NCBI RefSeq assembly: GCF_018282095.1
Contig: NZ_CP074126.1
Location: forward strand, 3,700,341-3,764,340
Source of the DNA: Pseudovibrio brasiliensis
GTDB taxonomy: Bacteria; Pseudomonadota; Alphaproteobacteria; Rhizobiales; Stappiaceae
Direction: 5' to 3'
Length of the DNA: 64,000 bases
In this document: in pieces, positions 28,683 to 37,693 of the stretch
Layout: the number at the start of each line of letters is the position of its first letter
Numbering within the stretch: position 1 is the first letter of the stretch
The notes under the pieces: generated by a model
Seen by the model: the letters and a program-made list of their open reading frames with translations, nothing else
Databases searched by the model: none
Told to the model about the DNA's origin: nothing
Made by a program: the position numbers and the translations under genes

Positions 28683-28755
28683 GACAAATCCCAATTAAGA
28701 TATTTGGTTTGCGAGCTGCGCTACCACGTCAACATGGTAAGAGGATGACGGCTGC

Positions 28756-29145
28756 TTACTGCAGCCGCTCATCTCGTTCGTATGGATCACGGTTATCGCG
28801 TGGAGAACCGGAAAAGCTCCAGATAACGCTGGCAATCCCGATACCTACAGCAAAGGCGCCAACCAAAGTGTCAACAAAGCGCCCCTTAAACAGGGAGCCA
28901 GCCTCATAGGTTCCGTTTACTTTCACAATCTCAACCGCCGCCAACTCAGCGTAAAGCGTTGGAACAATTGTGAAAAATGCAACTCCAGCACTAATCATCA
29001 AGAACCAGAATGCGTGCATAAGACTTTGAGAAAAAGTCACTTTTTCAGACCGAGCCGAACGCACATACCGGCCGCCGTCGACCGGAATTTGAGATGCAGA
29101 ACCGTCACGGGACGCGATCTGCGCCCAGATAAATGACGTAATCAT
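28756..29145 (-). CDS. Small membrane protein of unknown function
   Basis: Protein of 129 aa with two clear hydrophobic segments (AFWFLMISAGVAFFTIVPTLY near residue 46 and DTLVGAFAVGIGIASVIWSF near residue 93) and charged ends. The ATG at 29145 follows GGAG with 7-base spacing. It lies 73 bp upstream of the ABC exporter on the same strand and may be co-transcribed. No family recognised. Confidence 0.6.
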   Translation of the reverse strand: MITSFIWAQIASRDGSASQIPVDGGRYVRSARSEKVTFSQSLMHAFWFLMISAGVAFFTIVPTLYAELAAVEIVKVNGTYEAGSLFKGRFVDTLVGAFAVGIGIASVIWSFSGSPRDNRDPYERDERLQ

Positions 29146-29250
29146 TGGAGATACTCCGACAACATATGCATGCAGCCGCAGACGCAATTCGTCCGTAAAG
29201 AGGGCTACATTAAGAAAATACGAGCTAGTAAAGTGTTGGAAAGCCGCCGC

Positions 29251-29352
29251 TTAAGCGGAAATGGCAAATGCACTGCAGTTAGCGGGATGCATAGCGCATG
29301 CGCCTACTGCCGGGAGAACATTAGCGTTCACGAGCACAAATTCAGTATTCAT
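29251..29352 (-). CDS. Small ORF, 33 residues, unannotated
   Basis: ATG at 29352 is preceded by AGGGAGACATAC, an excellent ribosome site, and the frame runs 33 codons to TAA. The peptide is hydrophobic and uncharged in the middle (VLVNANVLPAVGACAMHPA), with two cysteines. A palindrome with a following T-run lies about 30 bases upstream (29384-29401). No homologue is recognised; the case for translation rests on the ribosome site. Confidence 0.45.
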   Translation of the reverse strand: MNTEFVLVNANVLPAVGACAMHPANCSAFAISA

Positions 29353-29383
29353 GTATGTCTCCCTGGTTCCAACGTTAAAAATA

Positions 29384-29401
29384 GCTGATCGGGCGATCAG
29401 C
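29384..29401 (-). promoter_or_regulatory. Palindrome/hairpin upstream of the 33-residue ORF
   Basis: GCTGATCG (29384-29391) and CGATCAGC (29394-29401) are perfectly complementary. On the minus strand the stem is followed by TATTTTTA, so it could act as an attenuator or terminator before the small ORF; equally it could be an operator. Confidence 0.45.
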
Positions 29402-29712
29402 AACTCGGAGAGTCTCGTCAAGTAAGAAGAGGGCTCTCGGCCGGTGCGAGATGCTTATACTCACAAAGGCGGAGACATGCCTAGCCCCAAAAATTCCGGA
29501 AAAACACTTTAGGGTGTACTGTATCTTTTTCGCAACATATATCACGAATTCCTATGGAACCTCTTGAATTTGATTAGGTTTCACCCAGTGAAACGCATCA
29601 CCTATCAACAAACTCTATGATTTTTCTGGAGATTTTCACCGGGTTCCTCTAGATGCCCAAGAGATGCTTCCATAAGCCCCTCACGAAAATCTTACAGCGA
29701 GCACACTGCGCC
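29402..29712. other. AT-rich gap before trmL
   Basis: Apart from promoter-like AT-rich DNA this stretch shows no supported gene. It contains TTTCACCCAGTGAAAC-like short dyads but no confident motif. Confidence 0.35.
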
Positions 29713-30168
29713 ATGCCAGATATTGCCCTTTATCAGCCAGACATTCCGCAGAACACCGGCACCCTGTTGCGGTTGGCCGCCTGCATGGATGTAACGGTGC
29801 ACCTGATCGAACCAGCAGGCTTCCCGCTGTCAGATCATGCACTTAAACGGGCTGGCATGGATTACATCGAGCGCGCAAAACTCCAACGCCATATGGATTG
29901 GGAGAGTTTTCGTGAATGGCAATTGGCGGAAAAGCGCCGACTTATCCTCATGACGACCAAGGGAACCCGCCCTTACACTCAGTTCGCCTTCAAAAAAGAC
30001 GACCTGATCCTGATGGGCCGCGAAAGCTCTGGTGTACCAGAAGAAATCCATCAGCTCGCCGATTCCAGACTGCTGATTCCCATGAAGAACGGCATGCGCT
30101 CCCTCAACATGGCGGTTTCCACCGGAATGGTACTGGGCGAAGCCCTTCGTCAAACAGATTGTTTTTGA
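29713..30168 (+). CDS. trmL: tRNA (cytidine(34)-2'-O)-methyltransferase
   Basis: SPOUT-family methyltransferase (151 aa) that 2'-O-methylates the wobble base of certain leucine tRNAs. Motifs: IALYQPDIPQNTGTLLRLAA, LMGRESSGVPEEIH and the trefoil-knot end RSLNMAVSTGMVLGEALRQ. The frame starts 20 codons earlier at 29653, but the family normally begins right at this block; neither start has a strong ribosome site, so the start is uncertain. Confidence 0.88.
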   Translation: MPDIALYQPDIPQNTGTLLRLAACMDVTVHLIEPAGFPLSDHALKRAGMDYIERAKLQRHMDWESFREWQLAEKRRLILMTTKGTRPYTQFAFKKDDLILMGRESSGVPEEIHQLADSRLLIPMKNGMRSLNMAVSTGMVLGEALRQTDCF

Positions 30169-30236
30169 ATAAAATACAACCTAGACTAGGTGCGTTATTT
30201 ATTGCGTTGCTTTGCGCTGTTTAGGTTTATTTTGCA

Positions 30237-30815
30237 ATGTTTCAGAGTGTCTCGAGAAAAATTGCTCATCTATTCTCCGTTGCACTTTTTCTCGTTATCC
30301 CCCTGCCCGCTTTGGCAGGCGCTCCGATAGAGCCGGTACTTTATCCCAACCTGCACGACAAGGCAGAATTGGACCGGCACCTGCACCTGCTCAACCAGAT
30401 TTACCCCTGTGACTGGCATGATGCACACACACGTAGCGGGTATAACCTCTACGATCTCGGCAACAACATTCAGGTGCTGGAGTTCTCCTGCACTGTGGGC
30501 TTGCACAATCTGGCGAACCTCTACATCCGGCGGATCAAGGGAAGCAAGCAACCAGCACAGCTCATCGCACTGCGGCGGCCCAAGGGACAACCGGTCACCA
30601 GCAAGTACATCCTCTTTAACAGCTTCTGGGATCTCAACCGCGGCGCCCTCACCAGCTTCACTGTAGACCGCGGCCTCTCTGATTGCGGCTCTTTCGAAGT
30701 CCACCGCTTCACATCAGATGGCTATCTGGAACTCATTGAGTACCGCGCCAAGCGAAACTGCGATGGCAAATTCCGCGAACCCACCGATTACCCACTGATC
30801 TACCCGGCTATGTAG
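30237..30815 (+). CDS. Secreted protein, DUF1176-like (copy 1)
   Basis: Protein of 192 aa with a signal peptide (HLFSVALFLVIPLPALAGAP). The C-terminal part resembles DUF1176: SFTVDRGLSDCGSFEVHRF then LIEYRAKRNCDG. Four cysteines (YPCDW, FSCTVG, SDCGS, RNCDG) are in positions conserved with the next gene and probably form two disulfides in the periplasm. Function unknown. Confidence 0.65.
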   Translation: MFQSVSRKIAHLFSVALFLVIPLPALAGAPIEPVLYPNLHDKAELDRHLHLLNQIYPCDWHDAHTRSGYNLYDLGNNIQVLEFSCTVGLHNLANLYIRRIKGSKQPAQLIALRRPKGQPVTSKYILFNSFWDLNRGALTSFTVDRGLSDCGSFEVHRFTSDGYLELIEYRAKRNCDGKFREPTDYPLIYPAM

Positions 30816-30944
30816 CGCCAACCATACAGATCGTTAAAGCACGCCTGGAACTGGTAGCCCGCAGTAAACCAAGAGTTTTTAGGCAAGTGTAATCTGAAAC
30901 CGGCATCCTCAGACAAAACCAAGCCATCAAAGAGGAAGGCCGCT

Positions 30945-31508
30945 ATGTCCAAAACACTGTCGTCACGTCTGGCTGCGGCCCTGTTCTCAACTGCCGCTTT
31001 CATCAGCCCACTCAAAGCCGAACCAATTGAGCCAATCAGAGAGACTGATCCCAAGATCCTGAACCGCTACCTCAAACTGCTGGATCAGGCATACCCTTGC
31101 GATTGGAAGCAAGCCCACGAGGTGCTGGGCAACTTTCGCCTTAAGTTCGGCAAAAACATAGAAGTGCTGGATTTTGCCTGCTCCATCAGTCCCTACAATG
31201 AAGCCCATGTTTTTGTGCGCGTAGACACCCACCAGCCTGATAAAGCCAAACTGCTGAGCTTCAAACATCCTGCAAATGAAGGCAACGACGATCCTGAGGT
31301 TGTCTTTAATGCCGTCTGGGACATCAAGACCGGCGATCTGACCAGCTTCATGAAAGGCCGGGGACTGGGCGATTGCGGAACCTATGAGGTCCACCGCTTC
31401 ACATCAGAAGGCTACCCGCATCTTCTTGAGTTTCGAGCCAAACCGGAATGTGACGGCAACTATGTGCAGCCGGAAAAGTATCCCGTCGTCTTCACTCAGC
31501 CGCAATAA
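30945..31508 (+). CDS. Secreted protein, DUF1176-like (copy 2)
   Basis: Protein of 187 aa, paralogous to the gene 129 bp upstream. Signal peptide SKTLSSRLAAALFSTAAFISPLKAEP; shared blocks LDQAYPCDWKQAH, IEVLDFACSIS, GRGLGDCGTYEVHRFTSEGY and FRAKPECDG. The four cysteines align with those of copy 1. ATG follows GAGGAAGG. Function unknown; a tandem duplication is likely. Confidence 0.65.
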   Translation: MSKTLSSRLAAALFSTAAFISPLKAEPIEPIRETDPKILNRYLKLLDQAYPCDWKQAHEVLGNFRLKFGKNIEVLDFACSISPYNEAHVFVRVDTHQPDKAKLLSFKHPANEGNDDPEVVFNAVWDIKTGDLTSFMKGRGLGDCGTYEVHRFTSEGYPHLLEFRAKPECDGNYVQPEKYPVVFTQPQ

Positions 31509-31589
31509 CAACCCGCACCTCTCCTGTACTTCGCTGCTGCACTCCATTAAACAGAGCAACAAAGAAGATTTAGCGCTCTAGGAGGGACG

Positions 31590-32501
31590 ATGAGCGACAC
31601 ACAGAACACGCTTCCGGCAGATCTGGAAGACAAGAAGAAAGAAGCCTCTGCGTGGTTCACTCAGCTGCGCGATAACATCTGCGCCGCGTTTGAGCAGCTG
31701 GAAGAAGAAGTAGGCGAACAGGACGGCCCACTCGCAGACCAGCCAACCGGACGATTCGAGCGCACCCCATGGGAGCGCACAGACCACAGCGGCGGCCATG
31801 GTGGCGGTGGCGTCATGTCTTTGATGCACGGCCGTGTGTTCGAGAAGGTTGGCGTCCACGTGTCCACCGTGCACGGCGAGTTCTCTCCAGAGTTCCGCGA
31901 CCAGATCCCGGGTGCCAGCGAAGACCCGCGGTTCTGGGCCTCCGGCATCTCCCTGATCGCCCACATGCACAATCCAAATGTACCGGCAGTGCATATGAAC
32001 ACCCGTATGGTGGTCACCACCAAGCAGTGGTTCGGTGGCGGGGCAGACCTCACCCCTGTGCTCAGCGCACGCCGCACACAGGAAGACCCGGACACCGTTG
32101 AGTTCCACGAGGCTATGAAAGCAGCGTGTGTTGATCATCCGGTCGCAGACTACGATCACTTCAAGAAGTGGTGCGACGAGTATTTCTATCTGCCTCACCG
32201 CAAAGAAGCGCGCGGCATCGGCGGCATCTTCTACGACCGCCACAACACCGGCGACTGGAACGCAGACCTTGCCTTCACCAAATCCGTCGGCAACGCCTTC
32301 CTCGACATCTACCCAAAGCTGGTGCGCAAAAACTTCCTGACCCCATGGACAGTGGAACAGCGCGAAGAGCAGCTGGTCCGTCGTGGCCGATACGTGGAGT
32401 TCAACCTCCTCTACGACCGCGGCACCATCTTCGGCCTCAAGACAGGCGGAAACGTCTCCTCCATCCTGTCCTCCATGCCGCCAGTGGTAAAGTGGCCATA
32501 A
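31590..32501 (+). CDS. hemF: Oxygen-dependent coproporphyrinogen III oxidase
   Basis: Aerobic heme-synthesis enzyme (303 aa) converting coproporphyrinogen III to protoporphyrinogen IX. Motifs: [33 protein letters not shown] and the C-terminal [23 protein letters not shown] follows TAGGAGGGACG. The organism can therefore make heme in air, in keeping with the bc1 complex nearby. Confidence 0.96.
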   Translation: MSDTQNTLPADLEDKKKEASAWFTQLRDNICAAFEQLEEEVGEQDGPLADQPTGRFERTPWERTDHSGGHGGGGVMSLMHGRVFEKVGVHVSTVHGEFSPEFRDQIPGASEDPRFWASGISLIAHMHNPNVPAVHMNTRMVVTTKQWFGGGADLTPVLSARRTQEDPDTVEFHEAMKAACVDHPVADYDHFKKWCDEYFYLPHRKEARGIGGIFYDRHNTGDWNADLAFTKSVGNAFLDIYPKLVRKNFLTPWTVEQREEQLVRRGRYVEFNLLYDRGTIFGLKTGGNVSSILSSMPPVVKWP

Positions 32502-32514
32502 GCCAGAAACGAAA

Positions 32515-32545
32515 GAGGCTCCCCGGCCAAAAGTCGGGAAGCCTC
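32515..32545. terminator. Terminator between hemF and the convergent DUF2087 gene
   Basis: GAGGCT/AGCCTC outer stem (32515-32520, 32540-32545) with an inner CCCG/CGGG stem. T-rich sequence follows on the minus strand; it probably serves both genes. Confidence 0.78.
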
Positions 32546-32571
32546 CTGTCTAAATGGCAGTGAAAGCCAGT

Positions 32572-33162
32572 CTAAGCGCTTGGTCGCACAATGAACGATA
32601 GGGCAGAGCTGCCGCTTTCACTTTCCAAACGTCTCCCCTTCAAACGCTTAATCAGATCACGCGCCTCCAGCGGTGGTTGCTGCTCTTGCCGCCTGTAATC
32701 GGAACCATCCCGATTACGATGCAACAGCCCAAGGCTAAACAGCTCGCGCCTCAGCAGCGCGGGGTCTGTAAAACAATGGGCACCATTGAGCAGTGTGTTG
32801 ATCTCCTTCTCCCGAAGCGATGCACCAGCCGGAATAAGGGACCACAACTGCCAAAGACATAGCACCTGAACCTGCCGACGTGACGGCCAGCTGACCAGCC
32901 GTCCCGCCTTGTCAAACTGGTTCAGCCCACGCTCAACCAACCGATGATCCACCGCCTCAACAACCGGCTCCGTATCAAGGCGGCGTCCAGCGGAATGCGA
33001 TGCTCTTAAATGTTGGAAGTTTTGAAAGCCCGCCGCTTTGGCGAGCATGTTCATCAACTCCACATGAGACGGAGCATCACCGCGTGACTTCATCTGGCGG
33101 GCAACACTGCGCGCAAACGTGGAGATATCAGGCGAACGAAGAGGGACTGGGACTCTCGACAT
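32572..33162 (-). CDS. DUF2087 domain-containing protein
   Basis: Protein of 196 aa. The DUF2087 block spans residues ~80-160: FDKAGRLVSWPSRRQVQVLCLWQLW, SLREKEINTLLNG, FTDPALLRRELFSLGLLHRNRDGSDY. This domain is often found in small DNA-binding or ArsR-linked proteins; it has a winged-helix-like look. The N-terminus (THARSVARQMKS-like, residues 10-60) resembles a short helical DNA-associated segment. Function not known. Confidence 0.68.
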   Translation of the reverse strand: MSRVPVPLRSPDISTFARSVARQMKSRGDAPSHVELMNMLAKAAGFQNFQHLRASHSAGRRLDTEPVVEAVDHRLVERGLNQFDKAGRLVSWPSRRQVQVLCLWQLWSLIPAGASLREKEINTLLNGAHCFTDPALLRRELFSLGLLHRNRDGSDYRRQEQQPPLEARDLIKRLKGRRLESESGSSALSFIVRPSA

Positions 33163-33417
33163 TGAAAAATCCTCTCGAGCCGCATTTCATTTTTCGTGGT
33201 CGCTGACTTGCGAAGCGGCATCGGACAAGAATGTCGATTACTCTCGAAGTGAATGGCAGGTTTAGCTCCCCTTTCGGGGCAGCGACGCCTTGGGAACTGC
33301 CGACCTGCGCTGACAATAAAGGCGATTTCCGCAAAATGTCAACACGCAGAAGCTTTAGGTGTCACCACCCAACAGATCATTGCAGACATGGATGCGAGGC
33401 ATTCATCACCACGCGTT

Positions 33418-33807
33418 TCAATCGGCCTCGTCGGAAAGAAACATCAACGCCATATCACTCAGTTTCTGGGCAATCTCAAGCACTTCAGAAGCCACCAAGC
33501 CGTTCAGTGGAATGCGCGACCACAAGACCACAGATTGATCTTCTCCCAGAGAGATTATTATTGGGTGCCCCTTCTCACTTGGCCGGTTCATTTTCAGCAT
33601 ATCGAGACGACTGACCTTTGCCCCTACATCCATTCTGTCAATACTAAGCAGCAGCGTGATGAAGCCTGGTTCATTTCCAAGAAAGAAAAGCTTCATCTTT
33701 TCGCCAACACTCACTTCGTAGGCTTCACTCTCTTCGCAATCGGTAACGGCATATCGAAGTAAAACCTCCCTCATGAGCCGCTGAAACTCTACATTACTTG
33801 AAACCAC
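33418..33807 (-). CDS. CesT-family type III secretion chaperone (predicted)
   Basis: Protein of 129 aa with the length, acidity and pattern of class I type III effector chaperones: N-terminal amphipathic helix (VEFQRLMREVLLRYAV), a small beta sheet (AYEVSVGEKMKLFFLG ... FITLLLSIDRMD), the MLKMNRPSEKGHP turn, then VVLWSRIPLNGLVASEVLEIAQKLSDMALMF. By eye the last part lines up with SycE (VLWNRQPLNSLD there). The GTG start overlaps the end of the upstream effector-like gene by 14 bases; its GGAG site lies inside that gene. No secretion-apparatus genes are in the window. Confidence 0.68.
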   Translation of the reverse strand: MVSSNVEFQRLMREVLLRYAVTDCEESEAYEVSVGEKMKLFFLGNEPGFITLLLSIDRMDVGAKVSRLDMLKMNRPSEKGHPIIISLGEDQSVVLWSRIPLNGLVASEVLEIAQKLSDMALMFLSDEAD

Positions 33808-34735
33808 GTTTTTCTCCGGCTTTCATGCCTTTGATCTTCGCCTTCGCGTAAGATTTAGGCATCTCATAAGTGTTGACTGCATCAACGCCAGTCGCAGGCA
33901 TGTAAACTATGGCGGGGTTCTCAACAGTGATAGCCCGGGTAGATAGGAAAGAAGAACGCTTACTGAAGTCGACAATAAAGTCTTTAAGCTTTCGACCAGG
34001 CTTTTGCGGAACTTCCATGCGTTTGAAAAAGTCCTGCATCTGCTTGAGGGGGATCGGCTTCACCCCTTCCAGATTAATCACAACAGGCGGCTTCGGCCCA
34101 GGTGCACTCCAGGTCTTCACGAGAGGTTTTTCACTAAGGACGGACAAATCACCGTCTTTAAACCGAAACGCAGAAGGAAAAGTCGGCCACGCGTCCACCA
34201 CCACCGTCTCTTGGGTTGGATCACGATAGTCACCAATCATCGTGAATGCATGGTCCCGCACCGTTGACGAGACCCGGGCCACAGGACGGTCAGTTTCTTG
34301 CGCCGACAGCAACATATAGCTGATATCAGCATGACTTGAGCAGTTGCCTGCCTGCGACTGAATGGAGCTGAGAGCCAACCCGCCATGCTGAGCAGCATGG
34401 GACATGGCGTAGTTTGATCGCAAGTAGCTTTCACCGTCAGATGCAAACACATCTGACACCAGATTGCCCGCCCCGTAAGACAACAACCCCTTGGTCTGCC
34501 AAATCACGTCTTGCGCAAGTTTCAGGTCCTCAAATGTGGTGGAAGCAACACGGACTTCCTTTCCCTCAAATTCCCCGATGTGCCGTTGAACTGTCTTGTC
34601 GGCTAGAAAGTCGACTCGCTCTTCATGATCAGGAAATTGCAAGCCAAGACAGCTATAAATCTCCCGCGCCCAGTCTACCTCTGCAGCACCACCAGAGCTT
34701 CCGCTATCTACACTATCAGGCACATTCCTTGGCAT
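33794..34735 (-). CDS. Candidate type III effector with Cys-His-Asp protease-like triad
   Basis: Protein of 313 aa, no signal peptide, with a Ser/Gly/Pro-rich N-terminus (residues 1-18) as is common for type III signals. Residues ~120-185 carry a papain-like order of Cys132 (QAGNCSSHADISYMLL), His162 (VRDHAFTMIGDY) and Asp181 (TVVVDAWPT), reminiscent of YopT/AvrPphB- or IpaJ-type cysteine proteases. The C-terminus is Lys-rich. It overlaps the downstream chaperone-like gene. No clear ribosome site precedes the ATG. Function is inferred from the triad and partner only. Confidence 0.55.
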   Translation of the reverse strand: MPRNVPDSVDSGSSGGAAEVDWAREIYSCLGLQFPDHEERVDFLADKTVQRHIGEFEGKEVRVASTTFEDLKLAQDVIWQTKGLLSYGAGNLVSDVFASDGESYLRSNYAMSHAAQHGGLALSSIQSQAGNCSSHADISYMLLSAQETDRPVARVSSTVRDHAFTMIGDYRDPTQETVVVDAWPTFPSAFRFKDGDLSVLSEKPLVKTWSAPGPKPPVVINLEGVKPIPLKQMQDFFKRMEVPQKPGRKLKDFIVDFSKRSSFLSTRAITVENPAIVYMPATGVDAVNTYEMPKSYAKAKIKGMKAGEKRGFK

Positions 34736-34992
34736 GCATACACTCTAAAGCACACTCATCTCGTCATCTTGCAGATGTTGTATCAGAAAAGCCGATCCTG
34801 ATATCCCGGCAAACCAACAGATCAGTTAAGAGACCAGCGCATACTCAGGTCGTAATATCTTAAACATATATTGGATTTCAAAAGCCTCAGCGAAGTAGAC
34901 ACGATCCCCCCCCGTCAAATGGTCAGATATCGGGAACCGCAGTTTTGACAGCATCAACCTGCGGCTCCCAAGACATTGCAAGTCTCAACCAC

Positions 34993-35400
34993 TCAGGCAA
35001 TAGCACTTTGCAGAGCAGGTGCTCGGCCCGCTTTACGCAATCCCATCACCACACAGCCAGCGATAATAATAAAGGAGATCCATTGCGGCATATCCATCAG
35101 GCTGCCCAACTGCGAGAGGCCGTAAGCGATAAACAGCAGGGTGAACCCGCCATATTGCCCGATCACCACCCAGGCAACACCCGCTGCCAACTCTTCCTTG
35201 AAAGCCGCGGCCAGCAGCAACACACCGTTGACCAGCATCACCACCGTGATCCCGTGCCAGACCACTGACAGCACCGCGATCACCACAGGATGAAGATCAC
35301 TGCCCAATACAGGATCATGGATCTCTGGCCCACCCAGAAACACATGCACCAACACCAGCAGTAAAGACAGTATTCCAGAAGCCAACAGCCACTTATTCAT
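34993..35400 (-). CDS. Four-helix membrane protein under TetR control
   Basis: Protein of 135 aa with four hydrophobic segments (LLASGILSLLLVLVHVFLG, VVIAVLSVVWHGITVVMLVNGVLLL, VVIGQYGGFTLLFIAYGL, WISFIIIAGCVVMGL). The ATG at 35400 follows GAGAG. Divergent from a TetR gene with an 86-bp spacer containing two copies of an operator-like sequence, so it is the probable target. No functional family recognised. Confidence 0.65.
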   Translation of the reverse strand: MNKWLLASGILSLLLVLVHVFLGGPEIHDPVLGSDLHPVVIAVLSVVWHGITVVMLVNGVLLLAAAFKEELAAGVAWVVIGQYGGFTLLFIAYGLSQLGSLMDMPQWISFIIIAGCVVMGLRKAGRAPALQSAIA

Positions 35401-35424
35401 TGGAGTTCTCTCATTTCTGATTAC

Positions 35425-35438
35425 ATACGGTAGCGTAC
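35425..35438. promoter_or_regulatory. TetR operator candidate 1
   Basis: ATACGGTAGCGTAC: inverted repeat ATACG-N4-CGTAC with one mismatch. It forms part of a 17-bp direct repeat with the second site 39 bp away, in the divergent promoter region. Confidence 0.65.
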
Positions 35439-35463
35439 GGTACATTATTGCTGGATCTTGTCA

Positions 35464-35477
35464 ATACGGTAGCGTAT
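35464..35477. promoter_or_regulatory. TetR operator candidate 2
   Basis: ATACGGTAGCGTAT is a perfect ATACG-N4-CGTAT dyad, 10 bp before the TetR start codon. The same sequence recurs at 35425. Confidence 0.68.
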
Positions 35478-35486
35478 GGTGAAAGC

Positions 35487-36059
35487 ATGACGGAGAAAAC
35501 CAAACTCACAGCGCTTGATTGGATCAAAGGCGGCTTCCGCTCTCTGGCCTCTGATGGCCCGCAAGGCCTCAAAGCAGAAGTGCTGGCACGAAAGCTGAAA
35601 GTCAGCAAAGGCTCATTCTACTGGCATTTCAAAGACGTAGCCGCCCTCAAAACCGCTATGCTGGATCATTGGGAAGAGCTCGCCACCCAGCAAATTATTG
35701 CGCAGGTGGATGCTGGCAGCCCGGACCCGAAACAGCGCCTCTATGATCTGATTGAGATTGCAGCAAGTGAGGTCTCAGAAGAATACGGCGCCAACGGCGT
35801 CTCCAACGCCCTGCGCAACTGGGCACAGTTTGATGACATCGCCAGCGCCTACACCACCAAGATCGACCACCGCCGTATGGAATATGTCGAAAACCTGTTC
35901 TCTCAGGTTCCGCAAACCCGTAAACACGCCCGGATCAACGCCCAGATCCTCTACGCCACGCTGATCGGTGCAGAGCAAATGGATCAGGCAGACACAAGAG
36001 CCTGCCTGAAACAGGTGCTGGATATCATGATGGGCTCAGAGCGCCCTATCCCGGCCTGA
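35487..36059 (+). CDS. TetR family regulator
   Basis: Regulator of 190 aa. The helix-turn-helix is [33 protein letters not shown] (residues ~27-60), strongly typical of TetR. The C-terminal half is the ligand and dimer domain. The frame begins earlier, but the ATG at 35487 gives the canonical spacing to the HTH. It probably represses itself and the divergent membrane gene. The 3' end overlaps fumC (convergent) by 14 bases. Confidence 0.85.
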   Translation: MTEKTKLTALDWIKGGFRSLASDGPQGLKAEVLARKLKVSKGSFYWHFKDVAALKTAMLDHWEELATQQIIAQVDAGSPDPKQRLYDLIEIAASEVSEEYGANGVSNALRNWAQFDDIASAYTTKIDHRRMEYVENLFSQVPQTRKHARINAQILYATLIGAEQMDQADTRACLKQVLDIMMGSERPIPA

Positions 36060-37452
36060 CCATCTTCTCAGGCCGCACCACCCGGTCAAACTCTTCAGCG
36101 GTCACATAGCCCAGCCGAAGCGCTTCTTCCTTCAGGGTCGTGCCGTTCTTATGCGCAGACTTAGCAATCTCGGTTGCCTTGTCATAGCCGATCGTCGGCG
36201 CCAGCGCTGTTACCAGCATCAGCGACCGCTCCATCAGCTCCTCAATACGATCAAGGTTCGGCTCAATACCAACCACGCAGCGGTCCGCAAAGCTCACCAT
36301 ACAATCCGCCAGCAACTCGATAGATTGCAGCAAGCTGTTGGCAATCACGGGCTTGAACACGTTCAGCTCAAAATGTCCCGTCGCTCCAGCCACGCTCACC
36401 GCCGTCTGATTGCCCATCACCTGCGCGCAGACCATGGTCACTGCCTCACACTGGGTCGGATTCACCTTACCCGGCATGATGGAAGACCCGGGCTCATTGG
36501 CAGGCAGACTGATCTCACCCAAGCCGGATCGAGGTCCGGAAGCCAGAAAGCGAATATCATTGGCAATCTTCATCAGCGAGCACGCCAGCGTGTTGAGCGC
36601 TCCGTGAGTAAACACCGCCGCATCATGGGTTGCCAGCGCCTCAAACTTGTTCGTCGCCGTCACAAACGGCAGACCTGTCACCTCACTCACATGGGTAGCA
36701 AACGCACTGGCGAACTCAGGAGTTGAGTTAAGCCCCGTCCCAACAGCCGTGCCTCCCTGTGCAAGGCGATAAAGCCCCACAAGGCTCTGCTCAATGCGCT
36801 CCTTGGAATACTCCAGCTGTGCCACATAACCAGAGAACTCCTGCCCCAGTGTCAGAGGCGTTGCATCCTGCGTGTGCGTGCGGCCAATCTTTACGATGTC
36901 AGAAAACGCTGCGACCTTGGCTTCCAGCGTGTCATGCAGATGGACCAGCGCGGGCAACAGCACCTTGTTGATCTCACAAGCCGCTGCAATGTGCATCGCG
37001 GTCGGGAACGTATCGTTGGAGGACTGCCCCATATTCACATGGTCATTGGGGTGGACAGGAGACTTGCTGCCAATCTGCCCACCGAGCAGTTCAATGGCCC
37101 GGTTCGCAATCACCTCATTGGTGTTCATGTTCGATTGCGTGCCCGAGCCCGTCTGCCAGATCACCAGCGGAAAATGCGCATCCAGCTTGCCGGAGATCAC
37201 CTCAGTCGCTGCCTGACAAATGGCCTTGCCCAGATCCTCCGGTAATCGCCCCTCTTCCATGTTCACTTTGGCAGCCGCCAGCTTCACAGCCCCCAGCGCA
37301 TGGATCAGCGCAGGTGGCAAATGCTCCCGGCCAATAGGAAAGTTGATCAGGGAACGTGCGGTCTGCGCGCCCCAGTACTTGCCAACCGGAACATCCAACA
37401 CACCAAAACTATCGGATTCCTGCCGCATGCTGTCAGAATCTTGAGCAGACAT
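36046..37452 (-). CDS. fumC: Class II fumarate hydratase
   Basis: Iron-independent fumarase of the TCA cycle (468 aa). Signature [16 protein letters not shown]; active-site blocks [38 protein letters not shown] and [17 protein letters not shown]. The ATG at 37452 follows GGAGGAGAG; a further 32 in-frame codons upstream are not needed. Strand and neighbours suggest single-gene transcription. Confidence 0.94.
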   Translation of the reverse strand: MSAQDSDSMRQESDSFGVLDVPVGKYWGAQTARSLINFPIGREHLPPALIHALGAVKLAAAKVNMEEGRLPEDLGKAICQAATEVISGKLDAHFPLVIWQTGSGTQSNMNTNEVIANRAIELLGGQIGSKSPVHPNDHVNMGQSSNDTFPTAMHIAAACEINKVLLPALVHLHDTLEAKVAAFSDIVKIGRTHTQDATPLTLGQEFSGYVAQLEYSKERIEQSLVGLYRLAQGGTAVGTGLNSTPEFASAFATHVSEVTGLPFVTATNKFEALATHDAAVFTHGALNTLACSLMKIANDIRFLASGPRSGLGEISLPANEPGSSIMPGKVNPTQCEAVTMVCAQVMGNQTAVSVAGATGHFELNVFKPVIANSLLQSIELLADCMVSFADRCVVGIEPNLDRIEELMERSLMLVTALAPTIGYDKATEIAKSAHKNGTTLKEEALRLGYVTAEEFDRVVRPEKMVRPG

Positions 37453-37693
37453 CGAAACTCTCCTCCAAAGCGCAGTTCCGAAAACCCTTGCGGTTTCCTG
37501 AAAGAAGAACGCAACAAACGAAGACATCAAGCAGTTTGAACAACCCACCCTTGAAGTAAAGAGCTACCTCAACCACAGGCGAACAAAACGTGAATTTCCG
37601 GTGCATGAACTTTCGGGTTCAATTTACAATCCCAATCCAACCTGCTTATTCTCAACCATACTTACCGAAGATATATCAAAAAAGTTTCACCTC

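Noticed and set aside
34736-34992. tts-box-like promoter upstream of the candidate effector
   Set aside because: No sequence matching a rhizobial tts box was found in the spacer.
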